This document shows positions 8,820-18,277 of a stretch of DNA of 64,000 nt, in pieces. A model generated the notes under the pieces. That model was not told the DNA's origin. It searched no databases and worked only from the letters and a program-made list of their open reading frames with translations. This stretch comes from an uncultured Rothia sp. (GTDB lineage: Bacteria > Actinomycetota > Actinomycetes > Actinomycetales > Micrococcaceae): positions 62,001 through 126,000 of the forward strand of contig CAMIIP010000003.1 of NCBI GenBank assembly GCA_946222285.1. Reading direction: 5' to 3'. The position numbers and the translations under genes are program-made. How positions within the stretch are numbered: position 1 is the stretch's first letter; each line of letters opens with the position of its first letter.

Positions 8820-9458
8820 ATGTCTTTCCGAGACTTCGACTTTCTTAACGAGAAGCCTGCGAGCTGGAAAGCGATAGTGAGTTCAACGCTGTTCTTTTCT
8901 AGCTTTTGTTCCTTAATTTTTTGGTTCTTGCAGGTTATCGAAGACGGATTTTCTGCCCGTATTGAAGTAAATTCTTTGGTGGGCGCCGTCATGCTCGGTG
9001 TGATGTGTAGTCTCTTTATGCAGGTTTTTCAGAGGGTTGCTCAAAAGATAAAGATGCCCCTTGCCATCGCGCTCATTATCCTTACTTTGATATTGCTCTC
9101 TCTGGGCGGCGCCCTAGGATTCAGTCTGCTCAACAAAATTGAGACTGTCTTTTCGGTTCATTGGATGCTCGTCAGTGCGGTGGTTTGCGGAGCTTTGGCT
9201 TTACCGCTCTTGCTCGGAGAACAGTCTAAAGAATCGAACAGCCAGCGGTTACCTGTCAACCAGAGGACATATCCGCGAAAACGAGAGCAATGGTATCTTT
9301 TCTGGCAGATTTTCCTCGGATGCGTGTGTTCGGTTAACTTTGGACTCATGCTCTGGCAGGCGGAGACGAACTGGCTAACGTTTGCCTACCTGTTGGCGGC
9401 ACTGTGCTTCTTTTATAGTGCCTGGAGGAGCTATCGGAAGAACAAAAGCAATAGCTAG
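8820..9458 (+). CDS. Unrecognised membrane protein at the end of the cytochrome c operon
   Basis: This is a 212-residue protein I do not recognise. It has about six hydrophobic segments: near residues 20-40, 55-75, 78-100, 108-128, 158-175 and 180-198. The N-terminus is short and charged and the C-terminus is basic. The start codon abuts the ccsB stop codon with no gap, so it is almost certainly translated with the res operon. A role in cytochrome c assembly is possible from context only. It is followed by a convergent gene with a long hairpin between them. Confidence 0.75.
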   Translation: MSFRDFDFLNEKPASWKAIVSSTLFFSSFCSLIFWFLQVIEDGFSARIEVNSLVGAVMLGVMCSLFMQVFQRVAQKIKMPLAIALIILTLILLSLGGALGFSLLNKIETVFSVHWMLVSAVVCGALALPLLLGEQSKESNSQRLPVNQRTYPRKREQWYLFWQIFLGCVCSVNFGLMLWQAETNWLTFAYLLAALCFFYSAWRSYRKNKSNS

Positions 9459-9480
9459 TCGGCCTTGTAAGAGACAGGAT

Positions 9481-9526
9481 AGACGGTTAGCTGTTGAGTA
9501 AGCTTTACTCATCCGCTGAACCGTCT
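9481..9526. terminator. Long imperfect hairpin between convergent genes
   Basis: An outer stem AGACGGTTAGC (9481-9491) pairs with GCTGAACCGTCT (9515-9526) with one bulge. An inner stem TGAGTAA / TTACTCA (9495-9501 with 9505-9511) extends it. There is no clear T-run, and the structure overlaps the last codons of the minus-strand gene. It is probably a bidirectional terminator. Confidence 0.5.
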
Positions 9527-9918
9527 TCAGGCTTTTCCTTGTTCTCTCGGTTTAGCTTCTTGAGTTCTTCGTCAATTTTCGCATCTAACTCGGCTTCGCG
9601 CTCTTCTTCCCGACGGCGCGAATCAGCTTCGCGCTTGGCGTGGGCATCAAGGTAGCGCAGGTAGGCGACGTCGTCGTCCGGCGCTTGGGGAGCTTTGGGT
9701 TTGACCGTGCCGAAAGAGCTTGATGCTTGTGGTTGCTTACCTAAAAACAGCCAGAGGAGCGCGCCTATAATCGGGAAAACCACGATGATAAGAAACCAGA
9801 CAGTCTTAGGTACCCCTCGAACCTTCAACGCATCTGTGCGGGCACAATCAATGAGTGCATAAATTATGAGAGCCGCTAAGAGGGCTCCGCCGCCGATAAT
9901 CATCATTGCTCGAAACAT
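9505..9918 (-). CDS. PLDc_N domain membrane protein
   Basis: This is a 137-residue protein with two transmembrane helices (about residues 5-25 and 38-60) separated by a short loop with DCARTD and PKTVW. This is the phospholipase D nuclease N-terminal (PLDc_N) module also found at the start of cardiolipin synthases. No catalytic HKD motif follows. A charged Glu/Lys/Arg-rich segment of about 60 residues, likely helical, points into the cytoplasm instead. Such stand-alone PLDc_N proteins are common in actinobacteria and of unknown function. Confidence 0.8.
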   Translation of the reverse strand: MFRAMMIIGGGALLAALIIYALIDCARTDALKVRGVPKTVWFLIIVVFPIIGALLWLFLGKQPQASSSFGTVKPKAPQAPDDDVAYLRYLDAHAKREADSRRREEEREAELDAKIDEELKKLNRENKEKPEDGSADE

Positions 9919-9983
9919 GCTTTAAATTCTTACACGTATTTTTCTCTTCAGATAACACCAAGAATATTCGCTAGACTATTGGG

Positions 9984-10280
9984 GTGAACTTTCTCAAGTA
10001 TTCCTTGCTACGTATTGGTCTCATGGTTTCCGTCTTCTTTCTGTGTCTTTGGCTCAAGGTGGGGCTGGTACTAGCCGGTATTTTCGCCGTCTTGATTGCC
10101 TTTGCGGTTTCTTATCTCGCCTTTCCTCGACTTCACGTCGCCGCTGGCCAAGATATGCAGAGATTCTTTTCGCGCCGGTCTCGAAATAAACCTATAACTA
10201 AGACAGCCGTAGAAGAAGATGCGGATATTGAAGATGAATATGCAGAGAACAAGCGCCGTCAGGAGGGTTTTGATTTCTAA
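9984..10280 (+). CDS. DUF4229 small membrane protein
   Basis: This is a 98-residue protein with two hydrophobic helices (about 5-25 and 28-48), then FPRLHVAAGQ, a basic patch and an acidic tail (EEDADIEDEY). It matches my memory of the actinobacterial DUF4229 family, which commonly neighbours menA as it does here. Function is unknown. Its stop codon lies 2 bases from the convergent menA stop. Confidence 0.75.
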   Translation: MNFLKYSLLRIGLMVSVFFLCLWLKVGLVLAGIFAVLIAFAVSYLAFPRLHVAAGQDMQRFFSRRSRNKPITKTAVEEDADIEDEYAENKRRQEGFDF

Positions 10281-10282
10281 TT

Positions 10283-11200
10283 CTAATAGCCGAGGAAGGG
10301 TATATTCTCCGCGGCAAAAAGGTTGAAAGATTCTAGATAAACGGCAAGAGCTACCAGAACCGCATAAGCCAGGGCTACCAGTCCTGCCTGTTTGAGCACG
10401 GGAATAAGTGCCTTGCCGGTGTTGCCTGAGAGCACTACAAAGCAGGAGTGCGAAACGGGCCCAAACAGAATGAAAACCAGCAGGAACCAGGGATTATGGG
10501 GGATAATCGCTACTGTGAGTAGGAGTGCTAGCATCATTTCTATGGCGTAAACACGGCGGGACCAGACCTCACCCAAGCGCACAGCCATGGTTAGCTTGCC
10601 GACTTCTCGGTCGGTGGGAATATCTCGCACGTTATTAGCCATGAGTAGGGCACAAGAGAAAAGTCCCATGGCCAGGGCAAAGATCCAGCCCTCCAGAGTG
10701 AGGCGGGCAGTTTGCGTAAAGAGAGTGCCCAAAGTTGCGACTAAGCCAAAGTAGATGAAGACAAAAACGTCGCCTAGCCCCATGTATCCGTAGGGGTGTT
10801 TACCGCCGGTATAACCCCAGGCAGCAAAAACCGATGAGGCACCGATCGCTAAGAACCACCACTGCTGGGCTAGCGTGACCAGACCCAGACCGGCAACCAT
10901 TGCCAAGCCGAAACAGAAAAAAGCAGCCGCTTTAACATGCGAGGGTTTAGCAACGCCGTAACCTACCAGGCGCAAAGGCCCCACCCGCACCTCATCGGTG
11001 CCCTTAATTCCGTCCGAGTAATCGTTAGCGTAATTCACGCCCACCTGTAAGAAGAATGCCACGAGAAAAGCTAGCAGAGCTCGCAGAGGCTTGAACTCGC
11101 CTACCGAAAAAGCCGCAGCGGACCCCGCGATAATAGGAGCAATCGCGAGAGGGAGCGTTCGAAGTCGAGCACCTTCAATCCACTGAGCGGGAGTAGCCAC
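10283..11200 (-). CDS. menA: 1,4-dihydroxy-2-naphthoate polyprenyltransferase
   Basis: This is a UbiA-superfamily integral membrane prenyltransferase of 305 residues and about eight or nine helices. The first Asp-rich motif is NYANDYSDGIKGTD and the second NNVRDIPTDREVGK; both bind Mg-diphosphate. It joins a polyprenyl chain to DHNA with loss of carboxylate, giving demethylmenaquinone. It starts with GTG. It lies in the men region with menE and menB upstream on the same strand; menC, menD and menG are further along on the other strand. Confidence 0.95.
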   Translation of the reverse strand: MATPAQWIEGARLRTLPLAIAPIIAGSAAAFSVGEFKPLRALLAFLVAFFLQVGVNYANDYSDGIKGTDEVRVGPLRLVGYGVAKPSHVKAAAFFCFGLAMVAGLGLVTLAQQWWFLAIGASSVFAAWGYTGGKHPYGYMGLGDVFVFIYFGLVATLGTLFTQTARLTLEGWIFALAMGLFSCALLMANNVRDIPTDREVGKLTMAVRLGEVWSRRVYAIEMMLALLLTVAIIPHNPWFLLVFILFGPVSHSCFVVLSGNTGKALIPVLKQAGLVALAYAVLVALAVYLESFNLFAAENIPFLGY

Positions 11201-11297
11201 AGAACACTTCTTTCTAGGGGTAAAACGTGTAGGAAAGCAACTTTTATTCTCTCACATGGCTTGCGATTGCTGGAGGCTTGTAACTGTGAGGATAAAA

Positions 11298-12494
11298 TCA
11301 CCGGGCCTTATAGGCTCTTTGTAATAGCAGCGCTAGCTTTTTCCGATCTGGCTTTCCGGTGGTGAGTAAAGGAAAGCCTTTTAAAATTTCAATGTGTTTG
11401 GGTTTTTGTGCCGGACTGAGCTGGGCAGATAATTCCTTTAGCTCGTTGAGAAGCGCGCCTGAGCGCTGCCGCACATTGACAGCCGATACAACCGCAGAGC
11501 CCCACTTGGGATCAGGAACACCGCAGACGAAGGCTTCTCTTACCTCAGGGTGTTTCTCTAGCTGAGCAACAATCGGGGCGGGGGAGACTTTTACACCACC
11601 GGTGATAATCAGGTCATCTGAACGACCTTCCACACGGAGCCTGCCATCAAGATAGGTTCCAACATCGTCGGTGCGATACCAGAAATTTCCACCGGCATCT
11701 TTAAAGAAATGCTCTTGGGTTCTGAATTCATCAGCGAGATAACCGCTAGCAATCGTTTGCCCGCCCAGCCAAATGCGGGCGGGGGAACTGGTCTTGGCGT
11801 TGTCTTTCTCCTCTAACCTGACGCGGACGCCGGGTAGCGGTTTGCCGTTATAAATGCAACCGCCGGAAGTCTCGGCAGAGCCGTAAGTGGTGAAAACCTT
11901 GATATTTCGTTGGCGAGCGGAAGCTAACAGAGACGCAGCGGCGGGTGCGCCACCAAGCAGAATACCGTCAAAGCATCGGAGTGCGTCCAAAATCTGCCTT
12001 TGAGTTTCGGAGGCTTCTAAGAGTGTGTGAAGCTGAGCTGGGACCAGCGAAAGCATGAGCGAAGCGGCATTCATCTGTTCAAAGGCAGATAAAAAACTCT
12101 TGGCGGTAAAATGCTCTGCATTTGAAATAGAAGAAGTAATAACGGGTTTGGTTCCAGCTAATACCGATCGGGCTAGTACCTGCGCACCGGCAACATAGTG
12201 AGGGGGCAGCGCCAGCATCCATTGAGCCCTTGAGACTCCCACAAACTGTTCGGTGCCCTTTGCCGAAGCGTAGAGAGCACGTGAGGAAAGTACAGTTTTT
12301 TTGGGTATTCCCGTAGAGCCGGAGGTAGTGACGACGAGCGCCGTATCCTCACTCGGACGGGCAAGGGAGTGCTCAAAACCGCGAAGAATCGTGGCTATTT
12401 CTGAGTCAATATTATGCCCTACCGTTACGGTATGCGGTCCCAGAGAAAGGGGAGCAGGAAGAGAGGCCAACAGTGGGAAAATATCTTCAGTCAT
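11298..12494 (-). CDS. menE: o-Succinylbenzoate--CoA ligase
   Basis: This is an AMP-forming acyl-CoA ligase of 398 residues. The P-loop TTSGSTGIPKK is near residues 56-66. Further motifs are YGSAETSGG (A5), YRTDDVG (A7) and the C-terminal lysine region TGKPDRKKL (A10). It is short for the superfamily but normal for actinobacterial MenE. It activates o-succinylbenzoate for MenB. It shares strand with menB upstream (80-base gap) and menA downstream (97-base gap). Confidence 0.93.
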   Translation of the reverse strand: MTEDIFPLLASLPAPLSLGPHTVTVGHNIDSEIATILRGFEHSLARPSEDTALVVTTSGSTGIPKKTVLSSRALYASAKGTEQFVGVSRAQWMLALPPHYVAGAQVLARSVLAGTKPVITSSISNAEHFTAKSFLSAFEQMNAASLMLSLVPAQLHTLLEASETQRQILDALRCFDGILLGGAPAAASLLASARQRNIKVFTTYGSAETSGGCIYNGKPLPGVRVRLEEKDNAKTSSPARIWLGGQTIASGYLADEFRTQEHFFKDAGGNFWYRTDDVGTYLDGRLRVEGRSDDLIITGGVKVSPAPIVAQLEKHPEVREAFVCGVPDPKWGSAVVSAVNVRQRSGALLNELKELSAQLSPAQKPKHIEILKGFPLLTTGKPDRKKLALLLQRAYKAR

Positions 12495-12574
12495 AGCTCT
12501 TTCACTCTATACCCACCGGGGAAGACTAAAAGGCGGGGTGAGTCGTTGACCGCTTCGCCTCAGCATAAGAGACT

Positions 12575-13528
12575 TTAGAAGTAATAGGGGTACTGATCCC
12601 ACTGGGGCTCACGCTTTTGCAAGAAAGCATCGCGACCCTCAACCGCCTCATCGGTCATATACGCCATGCGGGTGGCTTCACCGGCAAAGACCTGCTGCCC
12701 CACCATACCGTCATCGGGCAGGTTGAAAGCAAACTTCAGCATACGAATTGCTTGCGGGGACTGGCGGGCAATATGAGCTGCGTACTCCAGTCCCTTATTT
12801 TCCAGTTCGGTGTGAGGTACGACGTCATTGACCGCACCCATCTCGTACATGCGCTGGGCGTCGTATTCTTTGGCGAGGAAGAAGATTTCACGGGCAAACT
12901 TTTGGCCGACCTGACGAGCCAGAAGAGCCGAACCGTAACCGGCATCAAAGGAACCCACGGTGGCGTCGGTTTGCTTGAACTTACCGTATTCTTTCGAAGC
13001 GATGGTGAGATCAGCAACGACGTGCAAGGAATGTCCGCCGCCTGCCGCCCAACCCGAAACCAGCGCAACAACGATCTTGGGCATGGTGCGGATAAGCCGT
13101 TGTACCTCAAGAATATGCAGTCGCCCTGCACGTGCTGGGTCAATAGTTTCTGCTGTTTCGCCCTCTGCGTAGTGGTATCCATCGCGGCCACGAATGCGCT
13201 GATCGCCACCGGAGCAAAAAGCCCAGCCGCCGTCTTTTGTAGACGGTCCGTTGCCAGTGAGTAAAACGGTGCCTACCGAAGAGGTCATGCGGGCATGGTC
13301 TAGAGCCCGGTAGAGCTCATCAACGGTGCCGGGGCGGAAGGCGTTGCGTACTTCGGGGCGGTCAAAGGCGATACGGACGGCGGGAAGGTCACGGATAATC
13401 TCGCCGAGTTCGTTGCGCTCTACTTGGCGGTGGTAGGTGATGTCTTGAAAATCTTCGAACCCCTCCACTGTGCGCCAGTGGTGGGGAACGAAGATATCTG
13501 AAACTTTTTCGGGTAGCTCAATAGTCAT
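12575..13528 (-). CDS. menB: 1,4-dihydroxy-2-naphthoyl-CoA synthase
   Basis: This is a crotonase-fold enzyme of 317 residues with the oxyanion-hole motifs FCSGGDQRIRG and GWAAGGGHSLH, and the active-site region TDATVGSFDAGYG typical of MenB. It closes the second ring of the naphthoquinone from o-succinylbenzoyl-CoA. It lies 14 bases after putP on the same strand, so some transcripts may include both. The length matches actinobacterial MenB, which carries a longer N-terminus than the E. coli enzyme. Confidence 0.95.
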   Translation of the reverse strand: MTIELPEKVSDIFVPHHWRTVEGFEDFQDITYHRQVERNELGEIIRDLPAVRIAFDRPEVRNAFRPGTVDELYRALDHARMTSSVGTVLLTGNGPSTKDGGWAFCSGGDQRIRGRDGYHYAEGETAETIDPARAGRLHILEVQRLIRTMPKIVVALVSGWAAGGGHSLHVVADLTIASKEYGKFKQTDATVGSFDAGYGSALLARQVGQKFAREIFFLAKEYDAQRMYEMGAVNDVVPHTELENKGLEYAAHIARQSPQAIRMLKFAFNLPDDGMVGQQVFAGEATRMAYMTDEAVEGRDAFLQKREPQWDQYPYYF

Positions 13529-13542
13529 AGAACCGATTCTAC

Positions 13543-15033
13543 CTATCGGCTTTTGACAGCCTGAACGGTAGCCTCGAATTCTTCTTCAATCTCCGCGTTG
13601 GGTTGGTAGGTCAGCAGAGAGACAACGACCGCCAGTACGATATTGACGATAAAGCCGGGAACGATTTCGTACATGGTGGTGTGCAAACTTTCGATGTTGC
13701 CCCAGATGAAGACGGTAATAGTTCCGCCAATTAAGCCAACGATTGCGCCCCAGTTGGTGAGCTTCTTCCAGTAGAGGGAGAGAAGAACAATAGGACCAAA
13801 CGCGGCGCCAAAACCTGCCCAAGCGAAAGAAACCAGATCCAAAATGGAGCTGTTGGGGTTAGCTGCAAGAATTGCCGCAATGAGCGCAACAACCAACACG
13901 CCGATTCGTCCGAGCCACAGGCCCTGTGTATCGCTAAGCTTTTTGGTGCTGAAAGCACCGTAGATATCTTCTGCCAGAGCTGAGGAGCACACCACTAGCT
14001 GAGAAGAAAGAGTAGACATAATTGCTGCCAAAACCGCCGCGAGAATAAAGCCCGAGATGAAGGGATGCAAGAGGATTTGGGAGAGATCAAGGAATACTGA
14101 TTCAGCATTCTTAGTATCGGTCAGTGTTGCTTCGGGGTGCTTGGCAAAATAGGCGATACCAATCAGACCTGCGGAGCAGGCGCCGAGCACGGTAAGTATC
14201 ATCCATCCGATGCCAATACGACGCGCGGTCGCGGCGTCTTTGACGGAGCGCAGAGCCATAAAGCGGGTAATAATGTGGGGCTGGCCAAAGTAGCCCAAAC
14301 CCCAGGCGGCTGCCGAGACGATGCCTAAGAAAGTTGTTCCGGTAAAGAGCGATAGGGCATGGGGGTTGACGCTGTTGATGGTTTCAACGGCACCGCTGGG
14401 ACCACCCACGTAGAACAGAGCCATAATGGGTAGAACGATGAGCGCTGCCAGCATGAGTAGCCCCTGCACCATATCGGTGTAGGAGGCGCCGAGGAAGCCG
14501 CCGAAGAGGGTGTAGAGAAGGGTAACACCGGCAATGAGGAGCATACCGGTGAGATAGGGGAGTCCAAAGGTTGACTGGAAGAAAACGCCACCTGCAACCA
14601 TGCCCGAAGAAGCGTAGAAGGTAAAGAAAATGAGAGTAATTAGCGAGGTGAGAATACGCAGAATCTTGGTTTTATCGCGGAGTCGGTTGTGGAAGAATAC
14701 CGGAACAGTTGAGGAGTTATGCGAAATTTCTGTGTAGCTGCGCAGGCGCGGAGCCACAATTTTCCAGTTGACCCACGTACCGATGGTGAGACCGATCGCC
14801 ATCCAGCCTTCGGCAAGACCGGTGATATAAAGCGCACCGGGCAGACCCATCAGCAGCCAGCCAGACATATCGGATGCACCGGCTGAGAGGGCGGCGGTGG
14901 TGGGGGAGAGAGAACGACCTCCGAGAATGTAATCATCAAGGTTATTGTTTTTAGATTTTGCCCAGACGCCGATGGCGATCATGGCGAGGAAGTAGATAGC
15001 CAATGCGACTATCTGAAAGGCTTGGTCGCTCAT
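13543..15033 (-). CDS. putP: Sodium/proline symporter
   Basis: This is a 496-residue sodium:solute symporter with about 13 membrane helices. PutP-type features include the early GGRSLSPTTAALSAGASDMSGW region for Na+ and substrate, GLGYFGQPHI, and a conserved ALAEDIYGA segment. It imports proline with Na+ across the cytoplasmic membrane. It is located just before menB on the same strand. The upstream 126 bases are strongly AT-rich, suitable for a promoter. Confidence 0.92.
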   Translation of the reverse strand: MSDQAFQIVALAIYFLAMIAIGVWAKSKNNNLDDYILGGRSLSPTTAALSAGASDMSGWLLMGLPGALYITGLAEGWMAIGLTIGTWVNWKIVAPRLRSYTEISHNSSTVPVFFHNRLRDKTKILRILTSLITLIFFTFYASSGMVAGGVFFQSTFGLPYLTGMLLIAGVTLLYTLFGGFLGASYTDMVQGLLMLAALIVLPIMALFYVGGPSGAVETINSVNPHALSLFTGTTFLGIVSAAAWGLGYFGQPHIITRFMALRSVKDAATARRIGIGWMILTVLGACSAGLIGIAYFAKHPEATLTDTKNAESVFLDLSQILLHPFISGFILAAVLAAIMSTLSSQLVVCSSALAEDIYGAFSTKKLSDTQGLWLGRIGVLVVALIAAILAANPNSSILDLVSFAWAGFGAAFGPIVLLSLYWKKLTNWGAIVGLIGGTITVFIWGNIESLHTTMYEIVPGFIVNIVLAVVVSLLTYQPNAEIEEEFEATVQAVKSR

Positions 15034-15159
15034 GCGAACCCCTTTAAGCCGAGAAAATGTGACCTAGGAAATAATAGCCTGTGATTTGCCACCTAGTCTC
15101 GAAAGGGAGTGAATAAAACAAAAACTATTTTGTTAAGAATAACTTATAAAAATAATTAA

Positions 15160-16143
15160 TTAATCCTTCAAAGAGCGCGGAGGTACGATCGGAATCTGAC
15201 CGGTTTTAGTTGAAACGATAGCCGTAAGAACTGCTGTATGACTCGAAATTTTATGGGCAGAACGATTGGTCTGCCAGACTAAAACAGCTCCGGATACAGC
15301 AATCAGTAAAATACCCAGATAAGACCAGAAAGGTAACACTTCGCCGAGAAGCAAAAGCCCAATAATAGCACCATTGACCGGATCTAGGCTAAAGAGAACA
15401 CCGATTACAGCCGCGGACGTGAGTCTACCCGCCAGCGCATCAGCTGAATAGGCAAAGGCCACCCCGAGAACCCCTCCGGCAAATATCCGAAGCCAATCCT
15501 CGCCGTCCAAATGTGGAAGAGTAGGAAGAGAAAAAGGCGCAAAAATGATTGCCGAACCGCAGATCGACAGGGTCAAGCCCCTAAGCCCGGAAACTGCCGA
15601 GGAGCCCTGCCCCATACGGGCAGAAAGAAGCGTGTAACCCGCCATAGACACTGCACTGAGTGCAGCAAAAAGATAACCAATAACTTGAGAATCTTCAAAT
15701 GTTGGTCCGGCAATGAGAATAACACCCACCAGCGCACCCAAAGAAAGCATGCCGTCGCGTAGACGGCGCACACCGAGTAGAGAAACGCTAAAAGCACCCA
15801 GATATTCGATGGTTACAACGATGCCTAATGGCAGATATTTGACTGCCTGAAAATAGCCGGTAGTCATGAGACAAACCACCACCGAATAAATCAGAACCTG
15901 CGGCCAGTCGCCTTTCTTGAGTGCAAAGGGATTAGGTCTGACAGCTAGAAGCAAAATGAGAGCTGCCGCAGCCATCCTGAGCCCTGCCACCGCCACGGGT
16001 GAGAACGTATCAAATAAAGCAGAAAGCAAAGCGGTCGAAGACTGAATGCCAATCGACCCTGACATCACCAAGAGAAAAGCAGCCGTTCCACGCTGATGCG
16101 GCGGGATACGCTGAATAAGTCCTGTGCGTCCGAGGTTAGACAT
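15160..16143 (-). CDS. EamA-family exporter (RhtA-like)
   Basis: This is a ten-helix drug/metabolite transporter with two EamA repeats, likely exporting amino acids or related metabolites as RhtA does. The chosen ATG at 16143 overlaps the gluQ stop codon by 8 bases (ATGTCTAA), a typical coupled start. A longer frame to 16164 exists but would place more of the start inside gluQ. The C-terminus has a basic cytoplasmic tail. The substrate cannot be read from sequence. Confidence 0.85.
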   Translation of the reverse strand: MSNLGRTGLIQRIPPHQRGTAAFLLVMSGSIGIQSSTALLSALFDTFSPVAVAGLRMAAAALILLLAVRPNPFALKKGDWPQVLIYSVVVCLMTTGYFQAVKYLPLGIVVTIEYLGAFSVSLLGVRRLRDGMLSLGALVGVILIAGPTFEDSQVIGYLFAALSAVSMAGYTLLSARMGQGSSAVSGLRGLTLSICGSAIIFAPFSLPTLPHLDGEDWLRIFAGGVLGVAFAYSADALAGRLTSAAVIGVLFSLDPVNGAIIGLLLLGEVLPFWSYLGILLIAVSGAVLVWQTNRSAHKISSHTAVLTAIVSTKTGQIPIVPPRSLKD

Positions 16144-17119
16144 TCTTTGCTTCCTTCCATACATCGTTGTTCACAACCCAAGCTGCGGTAGTAGGCTCTG
16201 AGTGAGTCAACGCTTCCAGCATCTCTTGGACAGTCTGCGGAAATCTCTCCGCGCCATCGCGAAAAATCTTAGCAAGGGGAATGGATGCTGAAATGAGCTT
16301 CAGAACGTCTTTGCTCGTATGCCCTTCTTCTGTAATTTCTGTGAGGGTAACGGCGCCGTCCCTTTTCGCCAATCGCTGCCCTGCCTCGTTAAGAGCAAGG
16401 GGAACATGCCGGTAACGAGGGGCTGTAAAACCTAGAAGATTAGCTAGGTAAGCCTGACGTGGGGCTGAAGGGAGAAGATCATCCCCCCGAACTATCTGAG
16501 TAACTTTTTGAAAATGGTCATCTACAACCGAAGCTAGGTTGTAAGCGGGAGTACCGTCGTTGCGAACCAATACAAAGTCATCCACAACCCCGGTGAAAGA
16601 ACCCAAATTATCGTCTATCACCGTGTACTGGCTGAGTGAGCTCCTGAGTCGAAGAGCGCCCGGACGAGTTCGACGGCGATCCTGCCGTTCAGCTTCACTC
16701 AGATGACGGCATGTGCCTGGATAAGCACCGGGAGCTGCATGAGGGGCGCTCGCCGCTGTCTGAATCTCTTTTCGAGTACAAAAACACTCATAAATTAGTC
16801 CTTGTTCTTGGAGTGAATCGGTAATTTCCTGGTAGAGATGCAAACGTTCACTTTGGAAAAGAACGGGACCATCCCAATCGATTCCCAAGGTTTTTAAATC
16901 TGCCAGCTGTCGCTCAGCGGAACCTTTCTTCACTCGGTCTAGATCTTCTACTCGCATCACAAAACCGCCCTGAGCGTTGCGAGCATAAAGCCAGGCTAGA
17001 AGGGCCGTGCGTAGGTTACCCAGGTGTAAATCTCCCGAGGGGGAGGGGGCATAACGTCCAAGAATTGGTTGGTCGAGAGAAAATTGCCGAGCCACAGAAG
17101 AATTATTCACGTATCCCAT
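16136..17119 (-). CDS. gluQ: Glutamyl-Q tRNA(Asp) synthetase
   Basis: This is a truncated class I glutamyl-tRNA synthetase paralogue of 327 residues. Its HIGH-like motif is YAPSPSGDLHLGNL, its KMSKS-like motif is RLAKRDGA, and its zinc site is CFC...Y...C (near residues 112-140). The anticodon-binding domain is absent, as in all GluQ-RS. The enzyme attaches glutamate to queuosine in tRNA-Asp without using tRNA anticodon recognition. It is the first gene of a pair with the EamA exporter. Confidence 0.92.
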   Translation of the reverse strand: MGYVNNSSVARQFSLDQPILGRYAPSPSGDLHLGNLRTALLAWLYARNAQGGFVMRVEDLDRVKKGSAERQLADLKTLGIDWDGPVLFQSERLHLYQEITDSLQEQGLIYECFCTRKEIQTAASAPHAAPGAYPGTCRHLSEAERQDRRRTRPGALRLRSSLSQYTVIDDNLGSFTGVVDDFVLVRNDGTPAYNLASVVDDHFQKVTQIVRGDDLLPSAPRQAYLANLLGFTAPRYRHVPLALNEAGQRLAKRDGAVTLTEITEEGHTSKDVLKLISASIPLAKIFRDGAERFPQTVQEMLEALTHSEPTTAAWVVNNDVWKEAKNV

Positions 17120-17260
17120 CGTAGGTGAAGCTCCGGTCTAGAGGCGAAAATGTGATTTCGGGGGTAGTAGGATAAAAGAAAGCTGTGAATCACAACGCAA
17201 CAGTGTCTCAATCTATGAAATAAAAGGTCTAATTCAGGTTCGTCAAGTACCTTTGTATAT

Positions 17261-18175
17261 ATGGCACGTACAAACGAAATCTCGGACGGCGTTTATCTCA
17301 TTAGCACCGATAACTATCGTCTGAATTCAGGGCTCATCGTGGGCGCTGACAAAGCTATGGTAATTGATACTGGCGCTGGTCCCAGGCAGGGGGCGGAGGT
17401 GCTTCGAGCCGTGCGCCGAATTACCGAATTACCGTTGGTTGTGGTCAATACGCACGCTCACTTTGACCGTTTTATGGGCAACGCTGTTTTTGAGGCCGAC
17501 GGAACCACCGACTTCTGGGCTCACCCGCGCGCTGCTCGCGCTATTGAGCTCTACGGCGATTTGCAACGATCCTATCTTGAAGTTTTAGAACCAGAGATGG
17601 CTCATGCGCAGGGGCCGAACACTCACCTTGTTCTTCCTCGCCGTTTTCTACCCGGTGATGGCACCCGTGCGTCCTTTACCCGCGTTGAACTAGGGGAACG
17701 GGCAGTAACCCTTTTCTATTTGGGCCTGGCGCATACCGATTCTGATGTGTTGGTGGGTGTAGATGACGTTCTCTTCTGCGGCGATTTGGTAGAACAGGGC
17801 TCTGATCCAGCTTTTGATGATGCTTACCCCGAGTCATGGGTTTCTACTTTGAACGATCTTGCCGGGCTTGACCGCTACCGGGTGTTTGTACCGGGGCACG
17901 GCGTTCCTGTTGAACAGAGTTTTATTACCAGAATGGCTTCGACGATGCAGAACGCTATTGAGGTTATTCAAGCGGCTACACAGGGAGAAGACGCTAAACC
18001 CACTACTGCCGCTATGTATAAGCTCCCTTATTCTGGCGGCTCCACCCGTATCCTCCTTGATCGCATGGACTGGCTAGAGAAACAAGAAAATCGAGGGAAG
18101 GGGCTCTCAACAGTACAATTTGATGACGCTCCTACCGGTCTGACCGGACCGATTACTATCGGTAAAGCTTTCTAA
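17261..18175 (+). CDS. MBL-fold metallo-hydrolase
   Basis: This is a metallo-beta-lactamase superfamily protein of 304 residues. The metal motif is HAHFDRFMGN, so the usual HxHxDH has Arg in place of the last His; this occurs in a subset of MBL hydrolases. Further ligands are suggested by LAHTDSD, FCGDLVEQG and VPGHG. It is cytoplasmic and the substrate is unknown. It starts 141 bases from divergent gluQ. An imperfect hairpin follows the stop codon. Confidence 0.88.
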   Translation: MARTNEISDGVYLISTDNYRLNSGLIVGADKAMVIDTGAGPRQGAEVLRAVRRITELPLVVVNTHAHFDRFMGNAVFEADGTTDFWAHPRAARAIELYGDLQRSYLEVLEPEMAHAQGPNTHLVLPRRFLPGDGTRASFTRVELGERAVTLFYLGLAHTDSDVLVGVDDVLFCGDLVEQGSDPAFDDAYPESWVSTLNDLAGLDRYRVFVPGHGVPVEQSFITRMASTMQNAIEVIQAATQGEDAKPTTAAMYKLPYSGGSTRILLDRMDWLEKQENRGKGLSTVQFDDAPTGLTGPITIGKAF

Positions 18176-18194
18176 AGGTAGGGCACGAAACGTT

Positions 18195-18240
18195 TAGGCG
18201 CTGGAGGGCGGGGAATCCCAATCTTCAGCGTTTGTTTTAT
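18195..18240. terminator. Imperfect hairpin between convergent genes
   Basis: CGCTG and CAGCG bracket a GGGA / TCCC inner pairing, followed on the plus strand by TTTGTTTTAT. It lies between the MBL hydrolase and the PAP2 gene, which converge. The stem is interrupted, so this is a tentative call. Confidence 0.4.
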
Positions 18241-18277
18241 ACGCCTTTGCCCTCAAAATTCGAGCAGGGTCCTACTC

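Noticed and set aside
8042..8848. 268-codon open frame overlapping ccsB in another frame
   Set aside because: Composition (Cys, Ser, Arg and Gly-rich) is typical of a shadow frame; ccsB is certain.
12617..13264. 215-codon plus-strand frame opposite menB
   Set aside because: Lies wholly within the conserved menB gene and has no recognisable domain.
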